DNA of 64,000 nt from Streptomyces sp. CB02400 (GCF_001905725.1 NZ_LIWB01000002.1:233607-297606), one strand, 5' to 3'. Shown: positions 1 through 9,374, numbered from the stretch's first letter. A program made the numbers and translations. The notes: a model not told the origin generated them from the sequence alone.

Positions 1-648
1 TGCCGCCGCGCGGCGGTACAGCCCGTCCGCCCCGTGCCGGTCGTCCAGCAGCCGGATGCGGCGGACGGCCTCCTCCAGGGCGCCCGCGTCGCTCGCCCCC
101 GCGCGGCGCACGGCGCGCTGTGGCGCCGAGGCGTCGGAGGCGAACCCGTACGGGCTCAGCGAGGCGGAGGCCACTGTGGCGCCCCCGCCGGTCATGAATG
201 CGCGACGCAGCACGTCGCTCTCCTCGTGGTCGTGCGTGTCGTACGTGTCGTACCGGTCCTGCGTCTCATACGGCTCGTACGCCCCGCTGTTCTCAGTCGT
301 GGCGTTCGCCGGGTTCTCGGTGTGGGCCGGGGGCGTGTCCCCGGCGGTCCGCGCTCCGCGCCCGCGCACCGACGAGCGGGGCGCGAAGCCCAGGTCGGTC
401 AGCGTGCGGCCGGGGAACATGTGCAGGAACACCCGTTCATAGGCGTAGTTGGGGCAGCGGATCTCGCCCGCCTCCACCCGGTGCACGTACCGCGCGTCAC
501 AGCTGACCCGCTCGCCGATCTCGCGGGCGGCCCGCCGGACCACCGCGGCGAACTCGGCCGGCGAACGCGGTCCGCGCAGTTGCCGGAAGACGAGGTTCGG
601 CCGCGGGGGCCGATGGGGCTGGGACGAGGGCACCGTTGACGACGCCAT
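1..648 (-). CDS. XRE-like / TPR-type transcriptional regulator (3' end outside window)
   Basis: The first 216 codons are visible; the gene runs off the left edge. The ATG at 648-646 follows an AGAGGA ribosome site. Residues about 28-75 look like a degenerate helix-turn-helix (EFAAVVRRAAREIGERV, then YVHRVEAGEIRCPNYAYERV). A disordered stretch rich in Tyr, Asp, Thr and His follows (about 110-145), then the segment DVLRRAFMTGGGATVAS and the start of an Arg/Leu-rich helical region (LEEAVRRIRLLDDRHGADG). This order is typical of the many Streptomyces regulators with an N-terminal HTH and C-terminal TPR-like repeats (the NsdA-like group). The target is unknown. It is divergent from the small gene at 905. 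Confidence 0.6.
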   Translation of the reverse strand, partial: MASSTVPSSQPHRPPRPNLVFRQLRGPRSPAEFAAVVRRAAREIGERVSCDARYVHRVEAGEIRCPNYAYERVFLHMFPGRTLTDLGFAPRSSVRGRGARTAGDTPPAHTENPANATTENSGAYEPYETQDRYDTYDTHDHEESDVLRRAFMTGGGATVASASLSPYGFASDASAPQRAVRRAGASDAGALEEAVRRIRLLDDRHGADGLYRRAAA

Positions 649-904
649 GGCCGGGTCCTCTCTGCGAACCGTCGAACCATGCCGGAATCGGGGCGTTTTG
701 TGCGTGTGCTGCCCTGTTTCCGGCGGGCTAGAACGTACCTGTTGTGACGGAGTCACTACGCGGAGTTTGGCAACAATCCGGATATGTCATCCGTGATCTG
801 CCATGAACTGCCATCCTTTGCGGCGGACTTTCGTCGTAGCCGTTGACGTCGCGGCTCGTTGGGTCCTGTGTACCGGGGGCCCTATGCGTGCGGTGGAGGC
901 CGGG
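649..904. promoter_or_regulatory. Divergent intergenic region between the HTH regulator and the 140-residue protein
   Basis: These 256 bases must hold promoters for both flanking genes. I saw no convincing stem-loop or operator. The stretch around 730-790 is slightly less GC-rich than the surrounding genes. Confidence 0.3.
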
Positions 905-1327
905 ATGGCGACCAGTCGGAGCAAGGATTCTTTAGAGCTGCCGGAGCTGACAGGGCCGGCAGAGCTGCCTGAGCTGCCGAGTGCGGACTGTGACGTGGTC
1001 ACGGTTCCGGCGCGGCAGGGTCTGGAGGCGGTCGACATCCTGCGGCGGGTGGTGGGGGACGCGGTGGGGCCGGTGCTGCATGACGGTGGGTGCGGCACGT
1101 TGGGGTTTCTGGTGCCTCCGGGGACGGCTGAGGGCTGGGATGTGCCGGGGAGTGTCTGTACGGAGACGGACGGCTGTGGGTTGAGGCTGGCGCCGGAGCC
1201 GGTGGGGGAGGGGGCGGACTGGTTGCTGCCGCCGGGGGAGGTGGAGCCGGCGACGGACCCCGTGGCGCTTCGGGAGGCGCTGGACGAGGCCCAGCGGATG
1301 ATCGAGGCTGCGGACGGGTGTGTGTGA
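905..1327 (+). CDS. Hypothetical protein, 140 residues
   Basis: The ATG at 905 is chosen because GGAGG (894-898) lies six bases upstream; an earlier in-frame ATG at 884 lacks such a site. The product is acidic and soluble, with no signal peptide or membrane segment. It begins with a Leu/Pro/Glu-rich stretch (LELPELTGPAELPELP). Regularly spaced Gly/Pro motifs (ILRRVVGDAVGPVLHDGG, TLGFLVPPGTAEGWDVPG, DWLLPPGEVE) and a C-terminal helix ending in IEAADGCV follow. It sits divergently beside an HTH regulator, where Streptomyces often place small partner proteins, so a regulatory accessory role is possible but inferred. I do not recognise a named domain. Confidence 0.65.
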   Translation: MATSRSKDSLELPELTGPAELPELPSADCDVVTVPARQGLEAVDILRRVVGDAVGPVLHDGGCGTLGFLVPPGTAEGWDVPGSVCTETDGCGLRLAPEPVGEGADWLLPPGEVEPATDPVALREALDEAQRMIEAADGCV

Positions 1328-1370
1328 GGTTCGGGTCCGGGGAGGGCTTTCGCCCCCGCCGCCCTCACCC

Positions 1371-1435
1371 GTCCCATCCCGGGGGGCGCTGCCCCCCGGA
1401 CCCCCGCTCCTCAAACGCCGGAGGGGCTGAAATCA
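1371..1435. repeat. Streptomyces-type dispersed intergenic element
   Basis: The run GGGGGGCGCTGCCCCCCGGA followed by CCCCCGCTCCTCAAACGCCG and GAGGGGCTGAA is, from memory, a sequence found very often between genes in Streptomyces genomes. The first part can fold into a short GC hairpin. A diverged relative occurs at 14110-14170. Confidence 0.5.
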
Positions 1436-1442
1436 TGGGTGA

Positions 1443-2312
1443 ATGGGAAGGGCCAGGAACAGTGGGCGTAAACAGGTAGCCGTCGAGGGTGTTGTCGAGC
1501 AGGTCGACGGTGGGGTTGCCCGGCTTGTTCCGGACCGGGAGCGGGTGCGGGGCTGGACGTTGTTGATCGACGGGGCGCCGCAGTCGCACGTCGATCTCGA
1601 CGACCCGGCGTGTCTGTCCTTCGAGTACCAGCGCCGGTTCGGCCATGTCGTCGATCTCGTCGCCCCGCCCGGCAAGCCCCTGCAGGCCGTGCACCTCGGC
1701 GGTGGTGCCTTCACCCTCGCCCGGTACGTCGCCGCCACCCGGCCCCGCTCCACCCAGCAGGTCGTCGAACGGGACGCGGCGCTGGTGCGACTGGTCCGGC
1801 GGGAGCTGCCGTTGGACCCGAAGGCCCGCATCCGGGTGCGTTCGGTGGACGCCCGTGAAGGGCTCGCCAAGGTGCCGGACGGCTGGGCCGGACTCGTCGT
1901 CGCCGACGTCTTCAGCGGGGCCCGCACCCCCGCCCACCTCACCTCGACCGAGTTCCTCGACGACGTCCGCAGGGCCCTCGCCCCCGGCGGGGTCTACGCC
2001 GCCAACCTCGCCGACGGGCCGCCCCTCGCGCATCTGCGCGGTCAGATCGCCACCGCCGCCGCCCGGTTCGCCGAACTCGCGCTGATCGCCGATCCCGCGG
2101 TGCTGCGCGGCAAACGCTTCGGCAACGCCGTCCTGGTCGCCTCCGACGCGCCCCTGCCGATCGCCGAGCTGACCCGCCGGGCCGCCTCCGACCCGCATCC
2201 GGGCCGCGTCCAGCACGGCAGGGACCTCATCGACTTCACCGGCGGGGCCACCCCCGTGACGGACCGGGCGGCGGTCGCCTCGCCGGCGCCACCCGCGTCC
2301 GTGTTCGGGTGA
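1443..2312 (+). CDS. Spermidine-synthase-like (SpeE fold) methyltransferase-like protein
   Basis: The 289-residue protein has a Rossmann-type nucleotide site (VHLGGGAFTLARYVAATRPR, about residues 83-102). An acidic strand VVADVFSGARTPAHLTSTEF follows, then ALAPGGVYAANLADG, as in polyamine aminopropyltransferases and class I methyltransferases. In Streptomyces such single-domain proteins are usually labelled spermidine synthase or fused-MFS/spermidine-synthase-like. Their true substrate is often unknown, and no polyamine gene adjoins it here. The start at 1443 lacks a strong ribosome site, so the N terminus may begin later; the conserved part starts near residue 25 (GVARLVPDRERVRGW). Confidence 0.65.
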   Translation: MGRARNSGRKQVAVEGVVEQVDGGVARLVPDRERVRGWTLLIDGAPQSHVDLDDPACLSFEYQRRFGHVVDLVAPPGKPLQAVHLGGGAFTLARYVAATRPRSTQQVVERDAALVRLVRRELPLDPKARIRVRSVDAREGLAKVPDGWAGLVVADVFSGARTPAHLTSTEFLDDVRRALAPGGVYAANLADGPPLAHLRGQIATAAARFAELALIADPAVLRGKRFGNAVLVASDAPLPIAELTRRAASDPHPGRVQHGRDLIDFTGGATPVTDRAAVASPAPPASVFG

Positions 2313-2442
2313 CCGGGCCGGTCGGCGCGTACGGGCCCCGGGGCGGTCGTGTCATCGGTGCCGCGTGCGCCTGCGGTCCGGTGACGGGGCAGGTGCGCAC
2401 GGGGCAGGGACCACCCCTCCGCGTCACCCGTGACGGAACCCC

Positions 2443-2988
2443 TCAGTACGTACCGATCTCCACCCGCGGCGGACCGTCGTGCCAGGTGCAGAAGACCGAC
2501 ACCCGGTCCGCGCCCGAGGTGAACTCCACCCGGATCCACGACTCCGTCTTCCACACCTGCATCGACCAGCCGGCCCCCGGTGTCGCCGACACCAGCGACG
2601 CGGAGGTCTCGCCGAGGTCGAACACCGCCCGGCCGCCCTTGGTGTCGTAGCCCTTCACCCGGCCGGAGGCGGCCGGGGCGGCGGGGGAGGGCGGGGGCGT
2701 GGTGGTCCGGGACGGGTCCGGATCCGGTTCGGGGGACGACGTCCCGTCGGGCTTCGCCGACGGCTTCCGCGTCTCCTCGGGTTTCTCCGAACGCCGCTCC
2801 GCCTCCGACGGCCGCCGCGTCGAGGACGACACCGCCTGCGACTCCCCGTCGGCCGCCGTGATGGGCAGGGCGCGGGGCGGGTCGTAGGCGGTGCCCTCCA
2901 TCACCGTGCTGACACCCCACCACGACAGCGTGACCGCCGCGCCCGTGGCGAGCAGCCAGGCCAGTACGTGTACGAATCCTCTGCGCAT
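2443..2988 (-). CDS. Hypothetical membrane-anchored protein with Ser/Thr/Pro-rich linker
   Basis: This 181-residue protein has one N-terminal hydrophobic segment (about residues 5-30, VHVLAWLLATGAAVTLSWWG). A long charged, Pro/Ser/Thr-rich linker follows (about 45-110), and then a C-terminal predicted beta domain (RAVFDLGETSASLVS ... WIRVEFTSGADRVSVFCTWH). The layout suggests a signal-anchored protein with a small extracytoplasmic domain. An alternative ATG at 3009 would add seven residues. It is divergent from the response-regulator gene at 3099. The function is not recognised. Confidence 0.6.
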   Translation of the reverse strand: MRRGFVHVLAWLLATGAAVTLSWWGVSTVMEGTAYDPPRALPITAADGESQAVSSSTRRPSEAERRSEKPEETRKPSAKPDGTSSPEPDPDPSRTTTPPPSPAAPAASGRVKGYDTKGGRAVFDLGETSASLVSATPGAGWSMQVWKTESWIRVEFTSGADRVSVFCTWHDGPPRVEIGTY

Positions 2989-3098
2989 CGTCGGGCCATA
3001 CTGCCCCATCCGTCTCAGGAGTGTCGCGCCCGCGGAGGTGTCCGGAGTTGTCCACAGGCCCGCACCCGGCCCGCCCGGCATGGCGTACGGTGCGGCGC

Positions 3099-3836
3099 AT
3101 GGCAAGTGTTCTCGTGGTCGAGGACGACCAGTTCGTCCGCTCGGCGCTCATCCGGCAGCTCACCGACGCCTCGCACACCGTGCGCAGCGTGGGCACGGCG
3201 CTGGAGGCGCTGCGCGAGGTCGCCCACCACCGTTTCGACGTGGTCGTCCTGGACCTCGGACTGCCCGATCTCGACGGCTCCGAGGCCCTGAAGATGCTGC
3301 GCGGCATCACCGACGTACCGGTGATCATCGCGACCGCCCGGGACGACGAGGCCGAGATCGTACGGCTGCTCAACGCCGGCGCGGACGACTACCTGACCAA
3401 GCCCTTCTCGGTGGAGCACCTCTCGGCCCGGATGGCGGCCGTGCTGCGCCGGGCCCGGGCCGGCGGAGGGGAGGCGGCGCCCTCCCCGGTCATCCGGGTC
3501 GGCGGCCTGACCGTCGACCCGCTGCGCCGCCAGGCCGAACTGGACGGCGTACGGCTCGACCTGACCCGGCGCGAGTTCGACCTGCTCGCCTTCCTCGCCG
3601 GACGGCCCGGCGTGGTCGTCCCCCGCAAGGAGCTGCTCGCCGAGGTGTGGCAGCAGTCCTACGGCGACGACCAGACCATCGACGTCCATCTGTCCTGGCT
3701 GCGCCGGAAGCTGGGCGAGACCGCCGCCCGTCCCCGCTATCTGCACACCCTGCGGGGCGTCGGCGTGAAGCTGGAGCCCCCGGCCGCGCAGGCGCCGCAC
3801 ATGCCGCACACGCCCGGAGCGGAGCCGCCGCGATGA
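3099..3836 (+). CDS. OmpR-family response regulator
   Basis: The protein has 245 residues. The receiver domain is at about 1-118, with the acidic pair in LVVEDD, phosphoacceptor Asp52 in VVLDLGLPD and Lys101 in YLTKPF. The winged-helix effector domain is at about 130-228 (LTRREFDLLAFLAGRPG, IDVHLSWLRRKLGE, LHTLRGVGVKL). The ATG at 3099 begins MASVLVVEDD, the correct receiver start. Its stop overlaps the kinase start (ATGA at 3833-3836), so the pair is translationally coupled. It is likely phosphorylated by the next gene product. Its placement just before a chitinase suggests that gene as a target, which is inference. Confidence 0.9.
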   Translation: MASVLVVEDDQFVRSALIRQLTDASHTVRSVGTALEALREVAHHRFDVVVLDLGLPDLDGSEALKMLRGITDVPVIIATARDDEAEIVRLLNAGADDYLTKPFSVEHLSARMAAVLRRARAGGGEAAPSPVIRVGGLTVDPLRRQAELDGVRLDLTRREFDLLAFLAGRPGVVVPRKELLAEVWQQSYGDDQTIDVHLSWLRRKLGETAARPRYLHTLRGVGVKLEPPAAQAPHMPHTPGAEPPR

Positions 3837-5245
3837 GATGGGCCCTGGTGAAGGTGTCGCTGGCGGTGACCGCGATGGTCGTGGTCGCCTTCGCGGTGCC
3901 GCTCGGTCTGGTCATCCGGGAGATGGCCAGCGACCGCGCCTTCTCCAACGCCGAGCGGGAGGCGGCGGCCGTCGCCCCCGCGCTGTCCATCACCACCGAC
4001 CGCGACCAGCTCGAACGCGTCTTCGCCTCCGCCGGTTCCGACGCCGCGATGGCCGTGCACATCCCGGCCGGCGACGGCAGCGAAGCCCTCGACATGGGGC
4101 AGCGGCGGGCCACCGAGGAGGACATCGCGGCCGTACGGGAACTGGGGCGTGTCTCCACCTCCCCCGTGACCGGCGGTTCGGCCCTGCTCCAGCCGGTCGC
4201 GCTGAGCAGCGGCGAGATCGCCGTCGTCGAGGTGTTCGTCCCCGAGTCCGAGGTCACCAACGGCGTCGGCACGGCCTGGGCGGTGCTCGCCGGGGTCGGG
4301 ATCGCGCTGATCCTCGGCTCGGTCGCGGTCGCCGACCGGCTGGGCGTACGGATGGTGCGGCCCGCGCAGCGGCTGGTGGAGGGGGCGCACGAACTGGGGG
4401 AGGGGAAGCTGGGGGCCCGGGTGCCCGAGGACGGGCCGACCGAACTGCGGCTGGCGGCCGTGGCGTTCAACTCCATGGCCGACCAGGTGGTCCAACTGCT
4501 CGCCAACGAGCGCGAACTGGCCGCCGACCTGTCCCACCGGCTGCGTACGCCGCTGACCGTGCTGCGGCTCAACGCCGCCTCCCTCGGCGACGGTCCGGCC
4601 GCCGAGCAGACCCGGGCGGCGGTCGAGCAGCTGGAGCGGGAGGTGGACACCATCATCCGCACCGCCCGCGACGCCAAGCCGCAGACGGCCGCCGCCGGAC
4701 CCGGCGCCGGATGCGACGCGGCCGAAGTGGTGCGGGAGCGGATGGCGTTCTGGTCGGCGCTCGCCGAGGACGAGGGACGTAAATGGCGGGTGGCCGGCGC
4801 CGACCGGCCGGTGCGCATACCCGTGGCCCGCACCGATCTGGCCGCCTCCCTCGACGCGCTGCTCGGAAACGTCTTCCGGCACACCGCCGAGGGCACCGCG
4901 TTCGCGGTCGACGTGCACAACGGCGAGGACGCGGTGATCGTGCTGGTCTCCGACGCGGGCCCCGGCATACCCGACCCCGAGGCGGCGATGGCCCGCGGCC
5001 GGGGCTCCGGCAGCGACGGCTCCACCGGGCTCGGCCTGGACATCGTGCGCCGGCTGGCGGAGTCGACCGGCGGGGACGTACGGATCGGCTCGTCCGTGCT
5101 CGGCGGGACCGAGGTGCGGATCTGGATCCAGCTCGACGGACGCGAGCGGGAACCCCGGCGGCGCGGGCACCGGGGGACCGTGCGCCGCCGTCGCGGACCG
5201 GGCCGGCTGGTGGCCTCCTTTAACCGTCCCCGATCCCTCCCTTAA
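3833..5245 (+). CDS. Sensor histidine kinase
   Basis: This is a 470-residue membrane kinase. The first transmembrane helix is at about residues 5-28, an extracytoplasmic sensor at about 30-140, and the second helix at about 145-166 (TAWAVLAGVGIALILGSVAV). A HAMP-like linker leads to the phosphoacceptor His near 235 in DLSHRLRTPLTVLRL. The ATPase domain shows an N box (LLGNVFRHT), G1 box (DAGPGIPDP) and G2 box (STGLGLDIVRRL). The C terminus is very basic (REREPRRRGHRGTVRRRRG), probably a loose cytoplasmic tail. It is co-translated with the regulator upstream. The signal sensed is unknown. Confidence 0.9.
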   Translation: MRWALVKVSLAVTAMVVVAFAVPLGLVIREMASDRAFSNAEREAAAVAPALSITTDRDQLERVFASAGSDAAMAVHIPAGDGSEALDMGQRRATEEDIAAVRELGRVSTSPVTGGSALLQPVALSSGEIAVVEVFVPESEVTNGVGTAWAVLAGVGIALILGSVAVADRLGVRMVRPAQRLVEGAHELGEGKLGARVPEDGPTELRLAAVAFNSMADQVVQLLANERELAADLSHRLRTPLTVLRLNAASLGDGPAAEQTRAAVEQLEREVDTIIRTARDAKPQTAAAGPGAGCDAAEVVRERMAFWSALAEDEGRKWRVAGADRPVRIPVARTDLAASLDALLGNVFRHTAEGTAFAVDVHNGEDAVIVLVSDAGPGIPDPEAAMARGRGSGSDGSTGLGLDIVRRLAESTGGDVRIGSSVLGGTEVRIWIQLDGREREPRRRGHRGTVRRRRGPGRLVASFNRPRSLP

Positions 5246-5257
5246 GCGGACCCTAAG
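5240..5257. promoter_or_regulatory. Candidate OmpR-type direct repeat upstream of the chitinase gene
   Basis: CCTTAAG (5240-5246) and CCCTAAG (5251-5257) form a near-perfect 7-base direct repeat with 11-base spacing. This is the usual arrangement of OmpR/PhoP-family binding sites. It overlaps the kinase stop codon and lies about 100 bases before the chitinase start. The assignment as an operator is inference from spacing and position only. Confidence 0.3.
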
Positions 5258-5353
5258 ATCGTCGACGGCCTCCCGGATCAGGAACTTTGTCCGAATCCGG
5301 CTCGCTAGCGTGCTGCCGCACACCCCCCGAACGGCAACGAAGGCAGGCACGCG

Positions 5354-6808
5354 ATGAGCACGCACCGGCGCAGGATCAGCGGCAGGAACAAGGCGATCGG
5401 CGCGGTGACCGCCGCGGCCGTGGCGGGCGGCGGCGCGTTCCTGTTCACCAGCACCGCCCAGGCGGCCGGTGTCGGCGCGGCCTACACCAGGACCAGCGAG
5501 TGGTCGACCGGGTACACCGCCCAGTACGTCGTGACCAACGACAGCGGCGAGCGGAACCAGGACTGGAAGCTGGAGTTCGACCTGCCCGCCGGCACCGAAC
5601 TCGGCTCGCTGTGGAACGCCGAGTCCAGTGTGAGCGGCCGGCACGTCACCGTGCGGTCGGCCAAGTGGGACACCGACGGCCTGGCCGCCGGCGAGTCCGT
5701 CACCGTCGGCTTCGTCGCCAAGGGCACCGGCGACCCGACCGGCTGCCTGGTCGACGGCACCGAGTGCGGCACGGACACCGCGCCCACGCCCGAACCCAGC
5801 GGCCGTCCCACCGACGCCCCCACCCCCACCACCCGGCCGACCCCCACCGAGGAACCGACGCGGACCGAGGAGCCGACCGCCGAGCCCACCGAGAGCACCG
5901 GCACCGGCAACGGCACCGACGCGGGCTTCGCGCCCTACGTCGACACCTCCCTCTTCCCCGCCTTCGACCTGGTCGCGAGCGCCGAGGCGACCGGAGTGAA
6001 GAACTACAACCTCGCCTTCATCACCGACGGCGGCGGCTGCACCCCCAAGTGGGGCGGCGTCAGCGACCTCGGCGGCAACGCCGTGGCCGGCCAGATCGGC
6101 GCGCTGCGCGCCAAGGGCGGCGACGTCCGGGTCTCCTTCGGCGGCGCGGCCGGCTCCGAACTCGGCACCACCTGCGCCTCGGCGGACGCGCTGGCCGCCG
6201 CCTACACCAAGGTCGTCGACACCTACCGGCTCACCAAGGTCGACTTCGACGTCGAGGGCGGCGCCCTGCCCAATGCGGCGGCCAACACCCGCCGCGCCCA
6301 GGCGATCGCCGGGCTCCAGAAGGCCCACCCGGACCTGGACGTCTCCTTCACCCTCCCGGTGATGCCGGAGGGCCTCACCCAGGACGGCGTGAACCTGCTC
6401 GCCGACGCCAAGAAGAACGGCGTACGGATCGACGCCGTCAACATCATGGCGATGGACTACGGACCGGCGTACAGCGGCGACATGGGCACCTACGCCGAGC
6501 AGGCCGCCACCGCCACCCAGGCCCAGATCAAGGGCGTCCTCGGGCTGAGCGACGCCGACGCCTGGAAGACGGTCGCCGTCACCCCCATGATCGGCGTCAA
6601 CGACGTCGTCACCGAGGTCTTCAAGGTCGACGACGCCACCCAGCTCGTGGACTTCGCCGAGTCCAAGGGCCTCGGCTGGCTGTCCATGTGGTCCGGCACC
6701 CGTGACCAGCAGTGCGCCGGCGGCACCAAGCCGGCCGCCGACCCCACCTGCAGCTCGATCCTCCAGGACGAGTTCGCCTTCTCGAAGGCGTTCGCCGCCT
6801 ACAAGTAA
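5354..6808 (+). CDS. Secreted chitinase: CBM2 plus GH18
   Basis: The product has 484 residues. A signal peptide (about 1-40) with a basic start MSTHRRRISGRNK ends near STAQAAG. A CBM2-type carbohydrate-binding domain follows (about 41-130: YTAQYVVTNDSGERNQDWKL). A Pro/Thr/Glu linker (135-175) leads to a GH18 catalytic barrel (about 180-484). The GH18 signature is reduced to VDFDVEGG with the acid Glu at residue 301; the first Asp of the classic DxxDxDxE is not present, as in several bacterial GH18 subfamilies. It should hydrolyse chitin outside the cell. The two-component pair directly upstream may control it. Confidence 0.9.
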   Translation: MSTHRRRISGRNKAIGAVTAAAVAGGGAFLFTSTAQAAGVGAAYTRTSEWSTGYTAQYVVTNDSGERNQDWKLEFDLPAGTELGSLWNAESSVSGRHVTVRSAKWDTDGLAAGESVTVGFVAKGTGDPTGCLVDGTECGTDTAPTPEPSGRPTDAPTPTTRPTPTEEPTRTEEPTAEPTESTGTGNGTDAGFAPYVDTSLFPAFDLVASAEATGVKNYNLAFITDGGGCTPKWGGVSDLGGNAVAGQIGALRAKGGDVRVSFGGAAGSELGTTCASADALAAAYTKVVDTYRLTKVDFDVEGGALPNAAANTRRAQAIAGLQKAHPDLDVSFTLPVMPEGLTQDGVNLLADAKKNGVRIDAVNIMAMDYGPAYSGDMGTYAEQAATATQAQIKGVLGLSDADAWKTVAVTPMIGVNDVVTEVFKVDDATQLVDFAESKGLGWLSMWSGTRDQQCAGGTKPAADPTCSSILQDEFAFSKAFAAYK

Positions 6809-6832
6809 CCCGCTCGAAGCGAAAAGAAACTG

Positions 6833-6861
6833 GGCGCGGCACTCCCCTAGGGTGCCGCGCC
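6833..6861. terminator. Bidirectional stem-loop between chitinase and bglC
   Basis: GGCGCGGCAC (6833-6842) pairs perfectly with GTGCCGCGCC (6852-6861) around a nine-base loop. It lies between two converging genes and can end transcription from both sides. Confidence 0.75.
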
Positions 6862-6907
6862 CCGCCCCCCGTTCTCCGCTCCCCCGTCTCCCGGAACCGG
6901 AGTTCGG

Positions 6908-8347
6908 TCAGATGCCCTCCGGCTCCGGAAGCGCTCCGGCCTTCGCGGCCCGCGCGTACCACAGGGCGCTGGACTTCGGGGTCCGCTGCTGGGTCACGTA
7001 GTCGACGTAGACCGCGCCGAAGCGCTTGTCGTAGCCGTACGCCCACTCGAAGTTGTCCATCAGGGACCACAGGTAGTAGCCGCGCACGTCCGCGCCGTCG
7101 GCGATGGCCCGGCGCACCGCCGAGAGGTGGCCGTGCAGGTAGGCGACGCGGTCCGGGTCGTGCACCTTGCCGTCGGCGTCCGGCTTGTCGTCGAAGGCCG
7201 CGCCGTTCTCGGTGATGTAGATCGGCAGTCCGGGCGCCTCGCGGTTGTAGCGCATGATCAGCTCGTGCAGGCCCGTCGGGTCGACGGACCAGCCCATCTC
7301 GGTCTGCTCGCCCGGAGACTGGTGGAAGGCGACGTCGTCCGCGGCGGGCCACGGCGAGTGCTCGCTCGCCCCGTGGCCGTCGGCCCGCGGGCCCTTGGCG
7401 TTCGGGTCCGCCGCCGAGACCAGGGTGGGCGTGTAGTAGTTGAGGCCGAGCGCGTCCAGCGGCTGGTGGATCAGGTCCAGGTCGCCGTCCTGGATGCACG
7501 ACCAGTCGGTGAGCGACGAGGTCGCCTCCAGCAGCGTCTCCGGGTAGGCGCCGTGCAGGATCGGGCCGTGGAAGATGCCGCCGGACAGGTCGTCGATCTT
7601 GCGGGCCGCCGCCACGTCCGCCGGGTCGCCCGGCGAGAGCGGCCGGACCACCGAGGTGTTGAGGCTGAGCGCGACGGAGTTGCGGGCCGGCATCACCGAG
7701 CGCAGCGCCTTGGCGCCCAGGCCGTGCGCCAGGTTCAGGTGGTGGGCGGCCTTCAGCGCGGCCGCCGGGTCGGTGCGGCCGGGGGCGTGCACACCGGAGG
7801 CGTAGCCCAGGAAGGCGCTGCACCAGGGCTCGTTGAGCGTGATCCACTGCTCCACCCGGTCGCCGAGCGCCTCGCCCACGATCTGCGCGTACTCGGCGAA
7901 GCGGTAGGCGGTGTCGCGCTCCGGCCAGCCGCCTGCGTCCTCCAGCTCCTGCGGCAGGTCCCAGTGGTAGAGGGTGATGGCCGGCTTGATGCCCTTCGCC
8001 AGCAGTTCGTCGACCAGCTTGCGGTAGAAGTCCAGACCGCGCTGCACGGCCGGACCGCGGCCGGTCGGCTGCACCCGCGACCAGGAGATGGAGAAGCGGT
8101 AGGCGTTCAGGTTGAGGTCCGCCATCAGCGCCACGTCGTCGCGGTAGCGGTGGTAGTGGTCGTTGGCGATGTCACCGGTCTCGCCGCCGGCCGTCTTGCC
8201 CGGCGTGTGGCTGAAGGTGTCCCAGATGGAAGGCGTGCGCCCGTCCTCCCGCACCGCCCCCTCGATCTGGTACGCGGAGGTCGCGGCGCCCCAGAGGAAG
8301 GCGGGAGGAAAGGTCACCGGGGTCGCCGGCGTTGCGGAGTCAGACAT
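6908..8347 (-). CDS. bglC: Family GH1 beta-glucosidase / cellobiase
   Basis: The protein has 479 residues, cytoplasmic with no signal peptide. GH1 hallmarks are the N-terminal [15 protein letters not shown], the acid/base Glu173 in TLNEPW, the nucleophile Glu380 in ITENG, and the C-terminal [13 protein letters not shown]. It should split cellobiose and cello-oligosaccharides imported by CebEFG. It is last in the cluster, 109 bases after cebG. A near-perfect CebR box overlaps its start codon, so it can be repressed separately. The symbol follows the equivalent gene next to cebEFG in other Streptomyces. Confidence 0.9.
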   Translation of the reverse strand: MSDSATPATPVTFPPAFLWGAATSAYQIEGAVREDGRTPSIWDTFSHTPGKTAGGETGDIANDHYHRYRDDVALMADLNLNAYRFSISWSRVQPTGRGPAVQRGLDFYRKLVDELLAKGIKPAITLYHWDLPQELEDAGGWPERDTAYRFAEYAQIVGEALGDRVEQWITLNEPWCSAFLGYASGVHAPGRTDPAAALKAAHHLNLAHGLGAKALRSVMPARNSVALSLNTSVVRPLSPGDPADVAAARKIDDLSGGIFHGPILHGAYPETLLEATSSLTDWSCIQDGDLDLIHQPLDALGLNYYTPTLVSAADPNAKGPRADGHGASEHSPWPAADDVAFHQSPGEQTEMGWSVDPTGLHELIMRYNREAPGLPIYITENGAAFDDKPDADGKVHDPDRVAYLHGHLSAVRRAIADGADVRGYYLWSLMDNFEWAYGYDKRFGAVYVDYVTQQRTPKSSALWYARAAKAGALPEPEGI

Positions 8348-8360
8348 GGAAGCGCTCCCA
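8347..8360. promoter_or_regulatory. CebR box overlapping the bglC start
   Basis: TGGAAGCGCTCCCA differs at one position from the palindrome TGGGAGCGCTCCCA seen perfectly upstream of cebE. It begins at the A of the bglC ATG (minus strand) and extends upstream, so bound repressor would block initiation. Confidence 0.7.
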
Positions 8361-8456
8361 TAGGAGGTCGTGGAAGACCGACGAGTACGAAGAGAAGGGG
8401 GGAGGGGCCGAGGCGGCGGTGACCCGGCCCCCAGGGGTACGAAGGCGAAGCGGGCG

Positions 8457-9368
8457 TCAGCCCTTGACGGCGCCCTGCATGATGCCGCCCACGATCTGCT
8501 TGCCGAAGATCGTGAAGACCAGCAGCAGGGGCAGCGTACCCAGCAGCGCACCCGCCATGATCAGGGACTGGTCCGGGGTGTACCCGCGGCCGAGGCCCGC
8601 GACCGCCACCTGCACGGTCGGGCTGCCGGTCTGGGTCAGCACCAGGAACGGCCACAGGAAGTCGTTCCAGGTCTGCACGAACATCAGCATGCCCAGCACG
8701 GCCATCGCCGGCCGCGCGGCCGGGAACACCACGTGCCATATCACGCGCCAGCTGCTCGCGCCGTCCACCCGGGCGGCCTCGATGACCTCGTCCGGCAGCG
8801 CCTGGAGCAGGTACTGCCGCATGAAGAACACGCCGAACGCGCTCACCAGCGACGGGAAGATGACCGCCTGCAGCTGGTCGGACCAGTCGAGCTTGGCGAC
8901 CATCATGTACAGCGGGATGATGCTGAGCTGCGGCGGCACCATCATCGTGCCGATCACGATCAGCATCAGCGCGTTGCGGCCCTTGAAGCGCAGCTTGGCG
9001 AAGGCGAACCCGGCGATCGTCGACAGCACGACGATGGTCACCGCCGAGATGCCCGCCACGATCGTGGTGTTGAGGAACGCCTCACCGAGGTTGGCGTCCT
9101 CCCAGGCGATCTCCAGGTTCTTGAACAGGTTGGAACCGAACCAGAACGGCGGCGGGTTCTGCGCCAGCCGCTGGTTGTCCCGGGAGGCGGCGATCGCGGT
9201 CCACACCAGTGGGAACAGCGACACGATCGTGAACACGATCAGGATCGCGTACGCGATCGGACCGCCGTGCAGTGTCCCGCCGGCCCGCGCCGACTTCGGC
9301 AGGCGCGGGCGCTTGGACTCCTTGGCGGGTGTGGTCTCGGGGGGCGTCACAGTCGTCGTCACGGCCAC
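8457..9368 (-). CDS. cebG: Cellobiose/cellotriose ABC transporter permease CebG
   Basis: This is a 303-residue inner-membrane permease with six predicted helices, starting after a basic cytoplasmic tail. It carries the EAA-loop signature of sugar permeases ([21 protein letters not shown]), which docks the shared ATPase. The GTG start at 9368 has AGGAG upstream. It lies six bases after cebF. No ATPase gene is present in the cluster, as expected for Streptomyces, where the MsiK ATPase is encoded elsewhere. Confidence 0.9.
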   Translation of the reverse strand: MAVTTTVTPPETTPAKESKRPRLPKSARAGGTLHGGPIAYAILIVFTIVSLFPLVWTAIAASRDNQRLAQNPPPFWFGSNLFKNLEIAWEDANLGEAFLNTTIVAGISAVTIVVLSTIAGFAFAKLRFKGRNALMLIVIGTMMVPPQLSIIPLYMMVAKLDWSDQLQAVIFPSLVSAFGVFFMRQYLLQALPDEVIEAARVDGASSWRVIWHVVFPAARPAMAVLGMLMFVQTWNDFLWPFLVLTQTGSPTVQVAVAGLGRGYTPDQSLIMAGALLGTLPLLLVFTIFGKQIVGGIMQGAVKG

Positions 9369-9374
9369 AACTCC

